A DNA stretch of 64,000 bases from Malania oleifera (Eukaryota; Streptophyta; Magnoliopsida; Santalales; Ximeniaceae): assembly GCF_029873635.1 (NCBI RefSeq), contig NC_080422.1, positions 18,842,049-18,906,048 of the forward strand, given 5' to 3'. Made by a program: the position numbers and the translations under genes. Positions 47,066-59,755 of the stretch are shown piece after piece. The notes under the pieces are model-generated. The model did no database searches. It saw only the letters and a program-made list of their open reading frames with translations, and was not told where the DNA came from. Within the stretch, counting starts at the first letter, position 1; each line of letters begins with the position of its first letter.

Positions 47066-47436
47066 TCGCACCCATCCACCTATCTTTCTCTGGTTCGTGC
47101 ACTGCCTCTTGAATTGTAGTTGGATCGTTGCAGCTAGTAAGGAAAGCATAAGATACTAACTCTTCAAATCCATACCTTGGTGAAGATCTAATAGTACGCC
47201 TGGATCTCCGCATAGGAATATCATCAACTTGTTGGTTTCACGAGCTAGAGCTCCCTGCAATCATAGGACCATGATCATTTCCATTGCCCTGAGCTTCCAA
47301 ATCCACCTGCACAACATGTTCATCACTGCCCCAACTTTCTGGCTCCTGTTTCTATTCATCACACTCTTGAGTTCACTTCACCATAACCTTCTCATCAAAG
47401 ACTAAATCCCTAATGATCACCACCTTGTTTGCCATT
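47066..47436 (-). pseudogene. minus-strand copia integrase C-terminus to RT start
   Basis: Left half of a minus-strand copia polyprotein split by the chromovirus. On the minus strand it begins ANKVVIIRDLVFDEKVM, runs through a linker with RRSRRTIRSSPRYGFE and ends EAVHEPEKDRWVGAM at the joint with the LTR, so RT and RNase H are missing. A few stops are present. The right half is 61902-64000. Related to, but clearly diverged from, the copia elements in the tandem units. Confidence 0.85.
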
Positions 47437-49832
47437 GGGTCTATAAAGACCCGAAGGATTATAGTAATTTAATAATAAGGGAAAGGAGAGGGAAAGGAAA
47501 TTGTAATTGGAATTCAAAAGGGGTCTCGTCGACGAACATGCTTGATGGGATCATCGACAAGGACACACGTCTCGTTGACGAGTAGTTACCGACGGGCTAT
47601 TTTCAGTTCTGAATTTCATCGACGAGGAATAAGTGTTCGTCAACGAACTCCCTTTATATCCTTGTCGACGAGGGTAGGTGTATAAACAACCCTAAACTCC
47701 GATTTCAATGCAGATTTTTCAAACAAAGCATTGGTTCTCTCTCCTGTTTGTCCCCTCTTTCTTCTCTCTAAGATTTTGGATCCATTCTTCACCGGATCGA
47801 CAATCCGAAGCTGCCACGCTACTCCTAGGGAAGTTATCTTCAAGTTTGTTGGAGTAGATCGTTGGTGGGGCTAACTTGGACTCCATCCCAAGTTCAGGAT
47901 AAGGCCTTATGTTGAGTATTAGGCTTTCCTACAGTTGTAGAAAAGGTAGCATTTGAAGAAATAGTGAAGTTTTGTTTAGGACGATGTTATTTTCAGGGTG
48001 TTGAATGGGGAACCTTGCGGGTGCAGGACTAATCATTTTAGGGGCTTTCCAGTAGTCAGGTAAAGGGATAAACTAAGTGAGGTTTCTTATGAAAATGTAT
48101 TTATTATTTTACAACATTTAATTTTAGGTAAATAAGTATATTGTAGTATCTTGTTGGAAAATATGTTGTTGATCAAAAATATGATTTTCATGTATAATAT
48201 CAAGAAATATGAGTTTAGAACAAGTTTTATGATCTGAGCATTACTCCTTTTGTGTGGCACAAGTAACATTTATGGAAATCATAATAATGAAATATTATGT
48301 TTTCAACATAAGCATGTTGTTATTGCTTTTAGGAAAATATTAAAATGATACAGGGATTTTTCAAACTAAGGAATTTTATATAATATGTTGGTGTAAGGGT
48401 CAAGAATTTTATATGATATGCCGGCATAAGGGCCAAGGTTTTATATGAAATACCGGTATAAGGGCCGAAGGTTTCTATGATATGTTATACCGGTGTAAGG
48501 GTCGTGATTTACATGATACAAAATGCCGGCATAAGGGCCGTGAATTTTATATGATAAGTTATGCTAAGTTTTATGAAGATATTAACATGACATGTGTCGC
48601 GACGTCCCGGGAGCGCGTGTGCCCCTGGGCGGAGAAATTAAAAATGAATTTAAATTTTCAAGGAAAAATAGTGAATGTCGGAGTCGCCACTAACCTTTTA
48701 GTGTGGTTAGAACACATGATTACTACCCCGTTAGGGGTAGAGTGGGTCTATGTTACCAGAGTTAGGCTCGGGAGTTCGGTTACGCGAGGAGAAGGTACAA
48801 GCACCCCCTACGCGCCCGTTCTTACGAACGGTACCTAATTAATTTGAAATTATCCCTAAGTTAATCTAATAAGTCTTTAAATTACTCCTTTTTATGAATT
48901 TATAAATACCTATGAAAAAAATAAATAAATATATACATATATTCCCTCAGAGCTTAAGGTACGTGAAGCCCGAAGGCTAATACCCCCCGCAATAAAATCA
49001 TAGGGATTAAAAATCAATAAAATATCTAAGAAAATACGCTCCCAAATTTTGAAATTGTATATAAAATTTTTATAGGAAAATACTAGTATGGGAGGTTTTA
49101 CTATATATTAATAAGACAATAAGTTAAAATATTAAATTATCACAATGCATATAAAAATAGTAATGATAATAAGCATATCTGTTAAAATATTACAACTTTC
49201 AAAATAGGCAATAAAATACCATATGTATATATTAAAACACTCAAGATACTATACAAGGTAATACCATCTATAAAAAAAAAAATGCCTTAATAAGTGAAAC
49301 TAAATAATAATTATACCATAATATTATATACAATATCATACTAAATATAATAGCAAAATATATACCAAAACACTAAACTTACCATAATGATTGATACCTT
49401 TATATGTAAACATGATAAAATATTAGAATCCGAATACTAAATATCGGAAAATGTTAATATGAGTATAGATAACACATAAAGAAAACCCTAAGTAATTAAA
49501 ATTGAACATGCATCAACCATGAAAACCCTAAATAGCCCTAAACATATGGATTAAGTAAATAATTACAATAACTATTCTAACTACGTATTAAACATGCAAC
49601 AATAATATTAACAATCCAACGAATAAAATGAAATTAAACTTTAAATATCTAGACAAGTTCCGACTATAAAAATTCCGCACTCAAGAAAATTAACTTATAT
49701 GAATAATACAATCAAAACTTACCCTGTGTATCAAAAATTAAAATAATTATAAAAATTATAAAAACCTATGTACCTGGCAAAGAAAAAAAAACAAAAATCA
49801 AGACATTAGATATTAGGACAAACCAAAACTAG

Positions 49833-49833
49833 C

Positions 49834-49893
<60 letters not shown>
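49833..49893. repeat. (AAT)n microsatellite
   Basis: About 20 units of aat within the 3.1-kb solo LTR. Confidence 0.95.
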
Positions 49894-49894
<1 letters not shown>

Positions 49895-50361
49895 TTAACT
49901 AAATACTACCATAAATATTATATCAACATACACACATACATAGCCTAGATATAAACATTAACTAAATATTACAGCAAATAATGTATTAATATACATATAT
50001 ACACATAGCCTATATGCAAATATTTAACTAAAAGCTACAACAAGTATTATATTAATATACACACACAAAATACCACAATAGATATTATTTTAATACATAC
50101 CCACATGCAAATAAGAGAAAAGAGAAAAAAAATAAAAATAAAAACTTGAGCTTTAAGACTTAAAATAAAACCAATATACGTATATATATAAACCCAATTA
50201 AATGTATATAAAAAAAATTAAGCTTTACATGTATATGTATATATATATAGACATGTATATGTGCCTGCAAAAGTAAGCAACAATGTTAGTGTCTCCAAAA
50301 CAAATAAAGATGTAAAATAAATAAATAAATAAACAAGTAAATAAAAATAAAACAAAATTCA

Positions 50362-50507
50362 TGTGTGTGACAGTGTGTGTGCTGTGTGTGTGTGCAGTGT
50401 GTGTGCTGTGTGTGTGCGTTTCTGTGTGTGCTGTGTGTGTGTGTGCAGTGTGTGTGCTGTGTGTGTGTGTGCAGTGTGTGTGGCTTGCGTGTTGTGTGTG
50501 TGTGTGC
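50362..50507. repeat. compound (GT)n with interspersed gctgtg
   Basis: Repeated gtgtgtgtgcagtgtgtgtgctgt units, about 22 bp each, inside the solo LTR. Open frames across it (Cys/Val-rich on plus, His/Thr-rich on minus) are low-complexity artefacts. Confidence 0.9.
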
Positions 50508-50900
50508 AGTGAAGAGGGACAGCAGTGGGTACTTACAGAGGGGGGCCAGAGATGGGAGTCGTGGCTGGAGGGGGCTAGGTTTGCCTGTGAGATGGCCGGA
50601 TACAGCCGCGGCTGGGACTGGTGCTGGAGTGGTCACCGGAGAGAGTTGCAGAGGCTCCAAGGTGGTCTATGGTGAGGACGAGTGACAGCCGGAGTTGGAA
50701 GGAGTTGCCGCTGCTGCTGTGTAGTTCTCGGATGGTTGCAGCGGCAGCAGTTGCAGACACGGCGACAGTGATGGGGCTGTGAGTGGCCGGAGGGAAGCTG
50801 GCCTGGGCTGTTGTGGTTTTGGCCATGAGGTAGCCTCTTGGCTATATTTTCGGGACGTGAGGGTGAGTTGCGAAGAGGATGGATGGCTAGGGGTTGGGTG

Positions 50901-50934
<34 letters not shown>

Positions 50935-51118
50935 AAGGTTAGGTTTTTTTTTTTTGTTTTGGTTCCTACTGCATGCTGTGCGCAGCCTCCGTGTCCTCCC
51001 CCCTTGGCTGTCTTGGCCTCCCCTCTTATAAAATTTTTTTTGAAAACCCTAAAAACATTTCCTTTTTGGATTTTATTTTTCTTTTTCTCCTTTTTTTTTA
51101 TTCTTATGGTAATAATGA

Positions 51119-51393
51119 AAATAGAAATAATAATAATAATAATAATAATCATAATAATATAAATATCAATAAGGTAATAATTATAATAATACTACTAAAT
51201 AGTGAATATTAATAAATAATTATAGTAAAAATAAAAATAATAAAGATAAAATAATTATAATGATAATAATAAATAAATAATAGTGATAATAATAAATTAC
51301 TTATAATAATGTAGGAAAATAAATAATAATAATAATACTAATAAATAATAAACAAATAACAGTAATAATAATAATAATAATAAACAAATAACA

Positions 51394-51435
<42 letters not shown>

Positions 51436-51608
51436 TATCACAAACAATAAAATAAATAAAAAAATAATTATAGTAAAGTAAAAAGAAAATAAAGATAGTA
51501 AAAGTACTAGTAATAATAATAAAAATGAAAAATAATAATAATAATGATAATAAAAATACAAGCAAAATAATAGTAAAGTACTAATAATATAGGAAAATAA
51601 TAATAATA

Positions 51609-51651
<43 letters not shown>

Positions 51652-51656
51652 TAATA
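51119..51656. repeat. (AAT)n-rich low-complexity tract
   Basis: Over 500 bp of aataat-type sequence with short interruptions near the right end of the solo LTR. No gene. Confidence 0.9.
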
Positions 51657-52658
51657 AGAGGGGACCCCTTGTTCTATTTGGTTAGGGCAAAAATAGGGTG
51701 TCTACAACATGTATTATTATGAAATAGCCATGTATCATTGTTTGGAAATATATTATATGTTATCAGAACGTGGTTGACATGGTTTAAACTTTCACGAAGC
51801 ACGGTACCGTAGCTATATGATCACGACCATGTATATGTTAGTGTTACCGCTTGCTGTAAAGGGCAGTGGGAGATCAGCAGTCGATGTGGTTAATTGTAGT
51901 GTAGGTGTCCCTCTGGTGTCCTGACCAGGAGGGGTAGACCCATCATACTTACAGACTTATGTTGATCTAGCGTGCTCGGCCAGCCATTGTTAGGTCCCGT
52001 CTTTGGGCTGCACAACCTAGTCATATGGGGGTAAGACATGACACCAGCCAGCTATCCATCCAATGTGTTTTCCATGTATAGTTATATGAGATGATTTATA
52101 TGTATAGAAATTCAATATGTTATACCATGTTATGATAAAATATGTTTTTCTCAGATATATTACAGATAGTTTTATCGAGTATGATTTATGTACTATTATA
52201 TGTATAACAAGAAATTACTCATGTTGCCACACACTGATATTAACTTATTTTCCCTTACTGAGAGGTGTCTCACCCCAACTATATAAACATTTCAGGAGCC
52301 CTAGATAGAAGAGCAGATAAAGCTCCACAGCATTAGAGGTCGACTGTTCTACCTTGTTAGAAGGGTAAGTCAATTTGCTAGGGTCTGATGGATTTTTGGG
52401 TTGGGACCCTAGGGCACTTTTTGGTTATTTTAGGATATGTGTATATATATAATAGTTGTAGTAAAACTCTAGTAATATGTTGGATGGATAATTTGATATG
52501 TATATGATTTTACGTTTCTTGCTGCTTAGGCATCCGTGTTGTATTTCAGGTATATCCCTAGTACCCATGGGTCCAGGTTAATTATGATTTGTCAGGATTA
52601 TTATATTGGATATTATTATGAAAAAAAATTATGATAAATTAGACAGGTCATTACAGTT

Positions 52659-52670
52659 TGGTATCAGAAC
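52659..52670 (+). other. primer binding site (initiator Met-tRNA, one change)
   Basis: TGGTATCAGAAC, three bases after the LTR; one G-to-A change from TGGTATCAGAGC. The untranslated leader 52671-52960 follows, with no other feature. Confidence 0.85.
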
Positions 52671-52960
52671 CTAGGTTGCTAGATTCTGTAGACTTTAGAG
52701 TACAGTGGAAACAATACTAGAGTATAGGGAAAACATTTGAGGTTTTGTTCTACCGGTTAGAGATAGGACTTCCGTGATGGTTTCTATGTCTTTCCTGGGG
52801 TGACTATTTCAGGAAAGTCAGAGTAACCTATTGCCGGGTTGTGTTTTTATAGTGTAGGACTAAATCTTGAAATAAGATAATGATGTCAAGATAGGGGATT
52901 ATGTTAGACGCGTAAATTATAAGGGATAGGGTCTCTAAATCATGTTTATGGTTTTTTAGG

Positions 52961-54050
52961 ATGGACCCTGGAGGAGTTAGTACCCATGCAAGCTGTAGTG
53001 ACGGTGCAAGGCCTTCGAGTGCAGGCGGGGTTGATTCTAATGCGGTATTATGTAGTGTGGCTCAGCAGGTTATGGCTGAGATCACTAGGTGCTCCAGAGA
53101 GCAATGAGGCCCATCTCTAGGCCATGGGTGCACTATAGAAAAATTTACCAAGATGAATCCTCTGACATTTTCAGGAGGAGTTGATCCTAGAGCCGTCGAG
53201 AATTGGATACAAGAGATCGAGAAAGTTTTGGCGGTATTGCAATGTACGGAGGAGCAAAGGGTCCTTTTCACCACCTATAAATTAATAGGGGAGGCTAAGA
53301 GATGGTGGACTACTGTGAGACTTTTGGAGCAGCAGAGGACGATGCCGATAATTATGACATGGGACTAATTTAAAGAACTATTCTTCGATAGATTTTTACC
53401 AACCACTGTCAGGGAAGCTAAAGTGGAAGAGTTCCTGAATCTGAAGTAGGGACAGCAGTCGGTCCAGCAGCATGCGGCTTGGTTTATAGAGCTATCTCGC
53501 TTCGCCTCGTATATTGTTCCTGATGAAATAAAGAAGGCGAGACAGTTTGAAAGAGGATTGAGTCGAAGCATATACAAGCAAGTGGTACTGCTGAAGATAC
53601 ATGACTTTGTTGAGTTAGTCGACAGAGTAGCCTTGGCCGAGGCTAGTGAGCGCATGGATGCAGAGGAGCAGGGACAGAAGAAGAGATCTGCGCCTTTAGG
53701 CTTCTAGCAAGGATCTAGGGAGGGCCAGTGGAGGAGAGGAAACTATGGCAGTGGACAGAGGCAAGAGACTGGAGGTCGTGAGGTTTAAGTGGTGCAGAAT
53801 TTTCTTGTCTGGGAAAAGACACTTGGGAGAGTGTTGAGTGGAAAAAGTTGTCTGCTATCGCTGTGGTAGATAGAGGCATCTAGTGGGAGATTGCCCTAGA
53901 CCACCTGATACCGCTCCTACTCCTAGACGATACCGGAATGGCTATCAAGCACCCCATGGAGGCCAATAGAGGAATGTAGCTCCAGCGAGGGTCTATGCTT
54001 TAACACTTGGGGATGTTGAGACAACCGAAAATGTGGTGACAGGTATGATT
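52961..54050 (+). pseudogene. chromovirus gag with CCHC knuckle, decayed
   Basis: The start MDPGGVSTHASCSDGA is shared with the element at the left edge. Frame 1 holds a TGA at about 53105, then MNPLTFSGGVDPRAVENWI, YKLIGEAKRWWTTVRLL, a TAA at 53366, VEEFLNL followed by TAG, FIELSRFASYIVPDEIKKA and LAEASERMDAEEQ: the retrotransposon gag domain (PF03732 type). A frameshift near 53830 precedes the knuckle CYRCGR-RHLVGDC, which has a stop inside. Most stops fit CAG-to-TAG, CGA-to-TGA or TGG-to-TGA changes. Confidence 0.9.
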
Positions 54051-55250
54051 AACATGTTTTCATTTAAAGTTATTGTATTGTTTGATTTATGAGCCACTCA
54101 TTCGTTCGTGTCTATAGAGTGTATTAGATTATGTGGGTCAAAAACACAGTTGTTAGACACCGAACTGTTAGTCACTACACCAACAGGGTCACTAGTAAGG
54201 TGTAGTAGAGTGCTCCAAGGCTGTCTAGTTGATATTCAGGGGAAAATTTTGCTAGTTGATTTGATAGTATTAGACATGTATGGGTTCGATGCAATTTTTG
54301 GTATGGAATGGTTGGTAGCCAACTATGCCAGCATAGATTGTCGTTTGAAAGAAATAATATTCAGATCTCCAGGAAGACCAGAATTCAGGTTTATAGGGTC
54401 ATGAGTGCAATCCCCGCCTTAGTTAGTTTCAACTATTCAGGTGAGGAGACTACTTCTGAGTGGTTGTCAAGAATTCGTGGCCTTTGTGAAGGAAATGTCA
54501 GGGAATGAATTGAAGCTCACTAGTACGCCAGTAGTAAAGGAGTTTACAGATGTTTTTCCAAATGAGTTATTAGGTTTGCCACTTGATCGTGATTTAGATT
54601 TTCCTATTAATCTGCTTCCAAGTACAATGCCGATCTCTAAAACACCTTACTGAATGGTGCCAGTAGAGTTGGCAAAATTAAAGAATCAGTTGCAAGATTT
54701 ACTTGGTAAGGGATTTATATGGCCCAGTGTATCTCCATGAGGAGCTCCAATGTTATTTGTGAAGAAGAAAGACAGGTCCATGAGGATGTGTATAAATTAT
54801 AGGGAAATTAATAAGGTGAGAATCAAGAATAAGTATCCTCTACCTTATAGAGATGATTTATTTGTTCATTTCCAAGGTACACGAGTGTATTCTAAGATTG
54901 ACCTTAGATTAGGTTATCATCAAGTGAAGGTAAGGGCAGAAGATGTATCAAAGATAGCCTTTTGGACTAGATATGGGCATTATGAATTCCTCGTTATGTC
55001 GTTTGGCCTAACGAATGCTCCTGCAATATTCATGGATTTGATGAATAGAAATTTTCACCAATATGTAGACCAATTTGTTGTTGTTTTTATTGATGATATA
55101 CTGGTCTATTCGAGGAGTTATGAGGAGCATAATTTGAGGCAGGTCTTACAAATGCTCAAGAAAAATAAGTTGTATGCCAAGTTTAATAAATGTGAATTTT
55201 GGCTCGATAAGGTGGTGTTTTTGGGGCATGTTATCTCAGGGGATGGAATT
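54051..55250 (+). pseudogene. chromovirus pol part 1: protease and reverse transcriptase
   Basis: Protease: VLFDL-stop-ATHSFVS (about 54075-54110), where the D-S/T-G active site is destroyed, then DMYGFDAIFGMEWL. A frameshift near 54440 precedes PVVKEFTDVFPNELLGLP. RT: stops at about 54651 and 54738, then [49 protein letters not shown] and [12 protein letters not shown] (about 55078-55113), an intact gypsy-type FIDD box. It ends at [10 protein letters not shown], where a solo LTR interrupts the codon run. Confidence 0.92.
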
Positions 55251-57310
55251 TGTAAGAACCTGAATCGTGATACATGGATTAATTATGTAAAAGAAGGATA
55301 AAATGGTAAATTGAGCAGAGTTTGTCGACGAGGCTAGGGTTTGTCGATGAAGTTTCTTCTGTTCTCATCGATGAAATTTAGGGGTTCGTTGACGAGGGAA
55401 TGCTGAGAGGTCTGAAAAAATTGAAAATATCTAGCTCGTCGATGAGGCCACCGTCTCATCGATGAAGGTAGTGGCGGACTCGTCAATGAGGATGCCAATT
55501 CATCGACGAATCCACGCGAGTCAAAGGCCTTTAAAAGATATTTTGGGGTTTCTTCTTGGCTAAGATTTGGAAATCCTCTCTCCCTCTCTCTAGAATTCAG
55601 ATCTTTCTCTCTCTCTCTCACTCTCCTCGATTTCTTCGCCTTTCGTCGCCTGATTTGTAAATCGAGCGTTACCACGAGGATCAGGGAAGGATTCTCTACG
55701 TTTCTAACGGATCAAAATTTCGTTTCGAGCGATTTTGGATTTCTAGCTAAAATCGAGGTAAGGCTTGATTTTCGTTTCTGATTTAGAATATGTGTAGTAG
55801 TACGAATTGTAAGCATGTATTGTTCCGTGGTTTGTAGGTTTTGGAGTCTTGGTTCGTAGTTTTGGGGACCGTAGAGTTCGTAGTTGGAATTCGGGTTAAG
55901 GTAAGGGGATTCTGTTTATATCAGTTTATTTTTGACATCAGGATCGGTAAGCTTGTATGTTACGATCATATATATGTTTTGGTACTTATTTGGGGAAATC
56001 TATCAGGTAAAAATGCGGGATTTTCGGGTTACAGTTTTTGAGAAAATTGGGGATTTCAAGTATCATCTCTACTTTGTTTGGAAAACTATTGGTTATGTTG
56101 AAGCTGTATTTTTGAGATGATTGTTATCCATATTTGCATAAACTGTATACTTGAATTTGAAAATGATATGATTTGTCGTAAACCAAATAAGTGTGGTATG
56201 TATGGTTGTATGTAAATGTTCTAGGTATTTTTAAAACAGCTATGTGGCGGCTAATTATTGTACGTTGAAATGTATAGAAACGTGAGTTCCAAAATGATTC
56301 CAGGTTTTGTGAAATCGGCTAAGGGCGGCTAATTACTGTACGCCAAAACAGCAATGTGGCGGCTAATTACCATACGCTGCCTCATGTATCGGTTAACTAC
56401 CATGGGCGAGAGTGGCTGGCTTTATATCCGGGGTGTGAAATATCACCAGTATGTTCCAGCTGGTCATCAATGGGTGTGTTCTACACCGTATGGAACAATG
56501 TAATCACTGTGGGCCTCAGTTGTCGCAGGGTAGTTGCGTATGTAGCAATGTAATCGTTGTGAGACTTAGGTGATCTTGTGTAGTTGCGTATGAAGCAATG
56601 TAATCACTATTGGGCCTCGGTTGTCGCAGCGTAGTTGCGTACATGGCAATGTAATCACTGTGAGACTTAGGGGACCTTGTGTAGTTGCGTACTAGTGTGA
56701 CGACACTGACCGTATGTTTTGGGTATCGTATGTACTGGAATGGTTTTGTGAAAATACTAGAACTGTATGTAACTGTATGAAATTGTGTGGAAATGTTTTG
56801 AACTGTATCGTATTTTATAGTGTTATGAAGTATGTAAAATAACACTGGTATGCCACACACTGATATAACCTATTTTCTTCCTTACTAAGAGGTGTCTCAC
56901 CTCGAATGTACGTACAATATTTTTCAGGTCCTTCAGGTAGCCGTAATTAGCTTCCTAGGATCTAGGAGCGAGGGTGTCGTTAACTACTGCTAGTACTTGT
57001 TAGGTACGAGTTTTGGTATCTAGGTTGTCGAGATGGTTTTGTAGACACCTGGGGTATGCTTGGTATTATGGGAATGTATATCCTAGCTTGTATAGACTCT
57101 GGTATGATATTGTATATGTATATAAGACCGTATTTCGCTGCTTATTTTGGATGAGTATGGATGTTTGTGTGTATGTATATGGGCATCCATTCACCCCACG
57201 GGATCGGACCCTCTTTTTGTATTGTATCATGTATTTTTTAAATTGATACAGAGACAGGTTAGGTTACTTTATTCACACCTGGGACCCACCTGCGGGTTCG
57301 GGGTGTGACA
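55251..57310 (+). mobile_element. solo LTR of another gypsy family (C) nested in pol
   Basis: Ends TGTAAGAACCTGAATCG ... GGGTGTGACA with perfect gaatt duplications (55246-55250, 57311-57315); removing it and one duplication rejoins the RT and RNase H frames. It contains GTCGAC/GTCGATG palindromes (55320-55515), a CT-rich leader (55575-55630) and two tandem arrays (ggcggctaattaNNgtacg, 56240-56400; gtagttgcgtaNNNNgcaatgtaatc, 56520-56695). Plus orientation follows from the order palindromes, TATA-like tttaaaag, CT leader. Confidence 0.93.
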
Positions 57311-59494
57311 GAATTTCTGTGGATCCTAGTAAAGTTGATGCAGTAGTGAATTGGGTTAGACCGAGGAACATCTAAAAGATAAGGAGTTTCTTGGGACTGG
57401 CTGGTTATTACCGTCGTTTTATTGAGGGATTTTCAGCGTTATTAGGGCCTCTGACACGACTGAATAGGAAAAATATCATATTTGAATGGGACGACAACTG
57501 TGAGCAGAGTTTCCAGGAATTGAAGCAAAGGTTTGTCACGGTACCAGTGTTGATCATCTCGTTAAGGGGGGTGAGGGTTATATTATCTACAGTGATGCAT
57601 CCTTGAAGGGACTTGGTTGTGTATTGATGTGGTATGATAAGGTGGTAGCATATGCTTCCAGGTAGTTGAAAGAGTATGAAAAGAACTATCCTATGCACGA
57701 TCTTGAATTGGCTGTAGTAGTACATGCATTGAAGATTTGGAGGCATTATCTGTATGGCGAGCGATGCGAAATCTTCTCTGACCATAAGAGTCTAAAGTAT
57801 TTTTTCACTCAGAAGGAACTGAACATGAGGCAGAGAAGGTGGTTGGAGCTTATTAAAGATTTTGATTGTACTATCAGTTACTACCCAGAAAAAGTAAACG
57901 TAGTAGATGATGCACTGAGTAGGAAGTTTATAGGACCAGCGCTGGAAGCTATGGAGATTCAGTATCCGATTATGATGGATCTGGAGAGACTCAACATAGA
58001 GTTGGTCGAGAGTGATCCTCAGACATGTATTTCCAGTTTAGTGGTGCAACATACTCTACAGGAAAGGATTAAAACTGCTCAGAAGGAGGATCCAACATTA
58101 GCAGAAGTAATGGTCAGAGTACAGGGTGGTCAGGGAGAGGAATTTTGTATTATAGATGACGGAGCTTTGTGGTTTTATTCTAGATTATGTGTTCCTGCTA
58201 ATGCTGAAATCAGAAGGACCATCCTAGAAGAGGCTCACAGATCCTTATACACAGTTCATCCCGACAACACGAAAATGTATAGGGATCTATGGGAGTCTTA
58301 TTGGTGGAGTAGTATGAAGAAGGAGATTTCTGAGTATGTAGCACAGTGTTTGATGTGCTAGTGGGTAAAAACTGAGCATCAGAGGCCGACAAGTCAATTG
58401 CAGCCACTTTTTATCCCAGAGTGGAAATGGGATCACATATCTATGGATTTTTTTTAGGGTTGTCGTCGGCATTGCATGGCCAGAATGCAATCTGGGTGAT
58501 TGTAGATCATTTGACCAAGACCGCCTATTTCCTTCCTATCAAGATCAGCTACTCTATTAACAAACTGGCAGAGATTTATATTCAGAAGATAGTTCATTCT
58601 CACGGTATGCCTGTGTCTATAATGTCAGATTGAGACCCACGTTTCACATCATGATTTTAAAGGAGCTTGCAGGAGGCTCTAAGGTCTCAGTTATCTTTCA
58701 GTATGACGTTCCATCCTCAATCAGATGGGCAGACTGAGAGGAAAATTCAAATATTAGAAGATATGCTTTGAGCGCGTGTGCTAGATTTTAGGGGTAGTTG
58801 GACTTAATTTATGCCGATGGTGGAATTTGCATACAATAACAGTTATCAAGCCAACATTGACATGGCATTGTTTGAGGCGCTTTTTGGTAGAAGGTGTTGT
58901 TCTCCTCTATACTGGGATGAAATGGGAGAACGGCGAGTTGTAGGACTAGAGTTAGTACAGCAAGCGTATGATAAGGTTCGCCTCATCAGAGATAGAATTA
59001 GTGCAGCTCAGAGCCGACAAAAGAGTTATGCCGATACCTGTGGCAGGAAATTGGAATTTGATATCGACGATCATGTGTTTTTGAAAACAGCTCCATTAAA
59101 AGGGATTACGAGGTTTGGAAGGAAACGTAAACTTAGCCCTAGGTTCATTGGCCTATTCGAGATTCTAGAGAAAGTGGGGCCGGTTGCCTACAGGTTAACT
59201 TTATCACCTATGTTGTCCAGGATACACGATGTATTTCATGTCTCCATTTTGAGGAAATACGTCTCAGACCCTTCTCACTTAATCAGTTATGGTGAAATAG
59301 AGCTCAGTGATTCACTAGTTTATGAGGAGGTATCAATACAGATTCTGGACAAGAAATAACAAGCACTACGTAATAAGAAGATTCCTCTAATAAAAGTCCT
59401 GTGGAGAAATCATGCAATAGAAGAAGTTTCTTGGGAGCTCGAGAAACAGATAAGGCAGAAATATCTGCATTTATTCAGTGGGGTTCAGTTATAA
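57311..59494 (+). pseudogene. chromovirus pol part 2: RNase H, integrase, chromodomain
   Basis: Resumes with SVDPSKVDAVVNWVRPRN, then FLGLAGYYRRFIEGFS. After a frameshift near 57570 comes YSDASLKGLG and the longest open run, 57666-58361: [18 protein letters not shown], integrase zinc finger [11 protein letters not shown] ... CLMC. The core follows with IWVIVDHLTKTAYFLP, a stop at SD-stop-DPRF, DGQTERKIQ, and VEFAYNNSYQANIDMALFEA. The C-terminal part reads LSPRFIGLFEILEKVGPVAY and RIHDVFHVSILRKY, then the chromodomain KVLWRNHAIEEVSWELE (about 59394) and a stop at 59492-59494. At least six stops; all fit C-to-T on one strand or the other. Confidence 0.92.
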
Positions 59495-59742
59495 TCAGAA
59501 AAGTGTAAGTGGTTATGAAATGTTTCTTTTGCAAGTTAGTCAGTATATGTAATAGTTAAGTTAGTAAGTGGTATTTTGGTTTTGGGAGAATTTTATTTTG
59601 CATATATAATCTTCTAGAACTCTAAATGTAGCCACGGTATTCCTCCGCTTCAAGTGAGGGTACGTAATAAAATAAGTAGACTATTTGTCTTTAGGGGATG
59701 GTGAATCATATGGGTAGTAAATTTCGAGAACGAAATTTTTAT

Positions 59743-59755
59743 AAGGAGGGGAGAA
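59743..59755 (+). other. polypurine tract
   Basis: aaggaggggagaa directly before the 3' LTR, the plus-strand primer site. Between the pol stop and this tract are about 250 bp of untranslated sequence without other features. Confidence 0.85.

Larger units (their letters stand above)
48595..51706. mobile_element. 3.1-kb solo LTR, Ogre/Tat-like, nested in the chromovirus LTR
   Basis: Ends TGTCGCGACGTCCCGG ... GGGTGTCTACA with perfect acatg duplications (48590-48594, 51707-51711). The uninterrupted site is present in the 3' LTR near 60950. No polyprotein. Blocks such as gtcggagtcgccact and ggttacgcgaggagaaggt recall Ogre-type LTRs; that assignment is from memory and not proven. Very rich in microsatellites. 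Confidence 0.88.
47442..52655 (+). mobile_element. 5' LTR of chromovirus (with nested solo LTR)
   Basis: From TATAAAGACCCGAAG (TG changed to TA) to GGTCATTACA. Without the insert it is about 2.1 kb and collinear with the 3' LTR at 59756-61896. It holds GTCGAC palindromes (47525-47665), a TATA box (gtataaacaa, about 47680) and the ccggYRtaagggcc minisatellite (48380-48545). Confidence 0.9.

Noticed and set aside
48482..48838. 118-codon ORF spanning the left border of the 3.1-kb solo LTR
   Set aside because: It crosses the insertion junction at 48594/48595, so it is an accident of insertion.
50286..51565. ORFs rich in Cys/Val, His/Thr, Tyr/Leu or Asn
   Set aside because: Translations of (GT)n, (AAT)n and related simple repeats.
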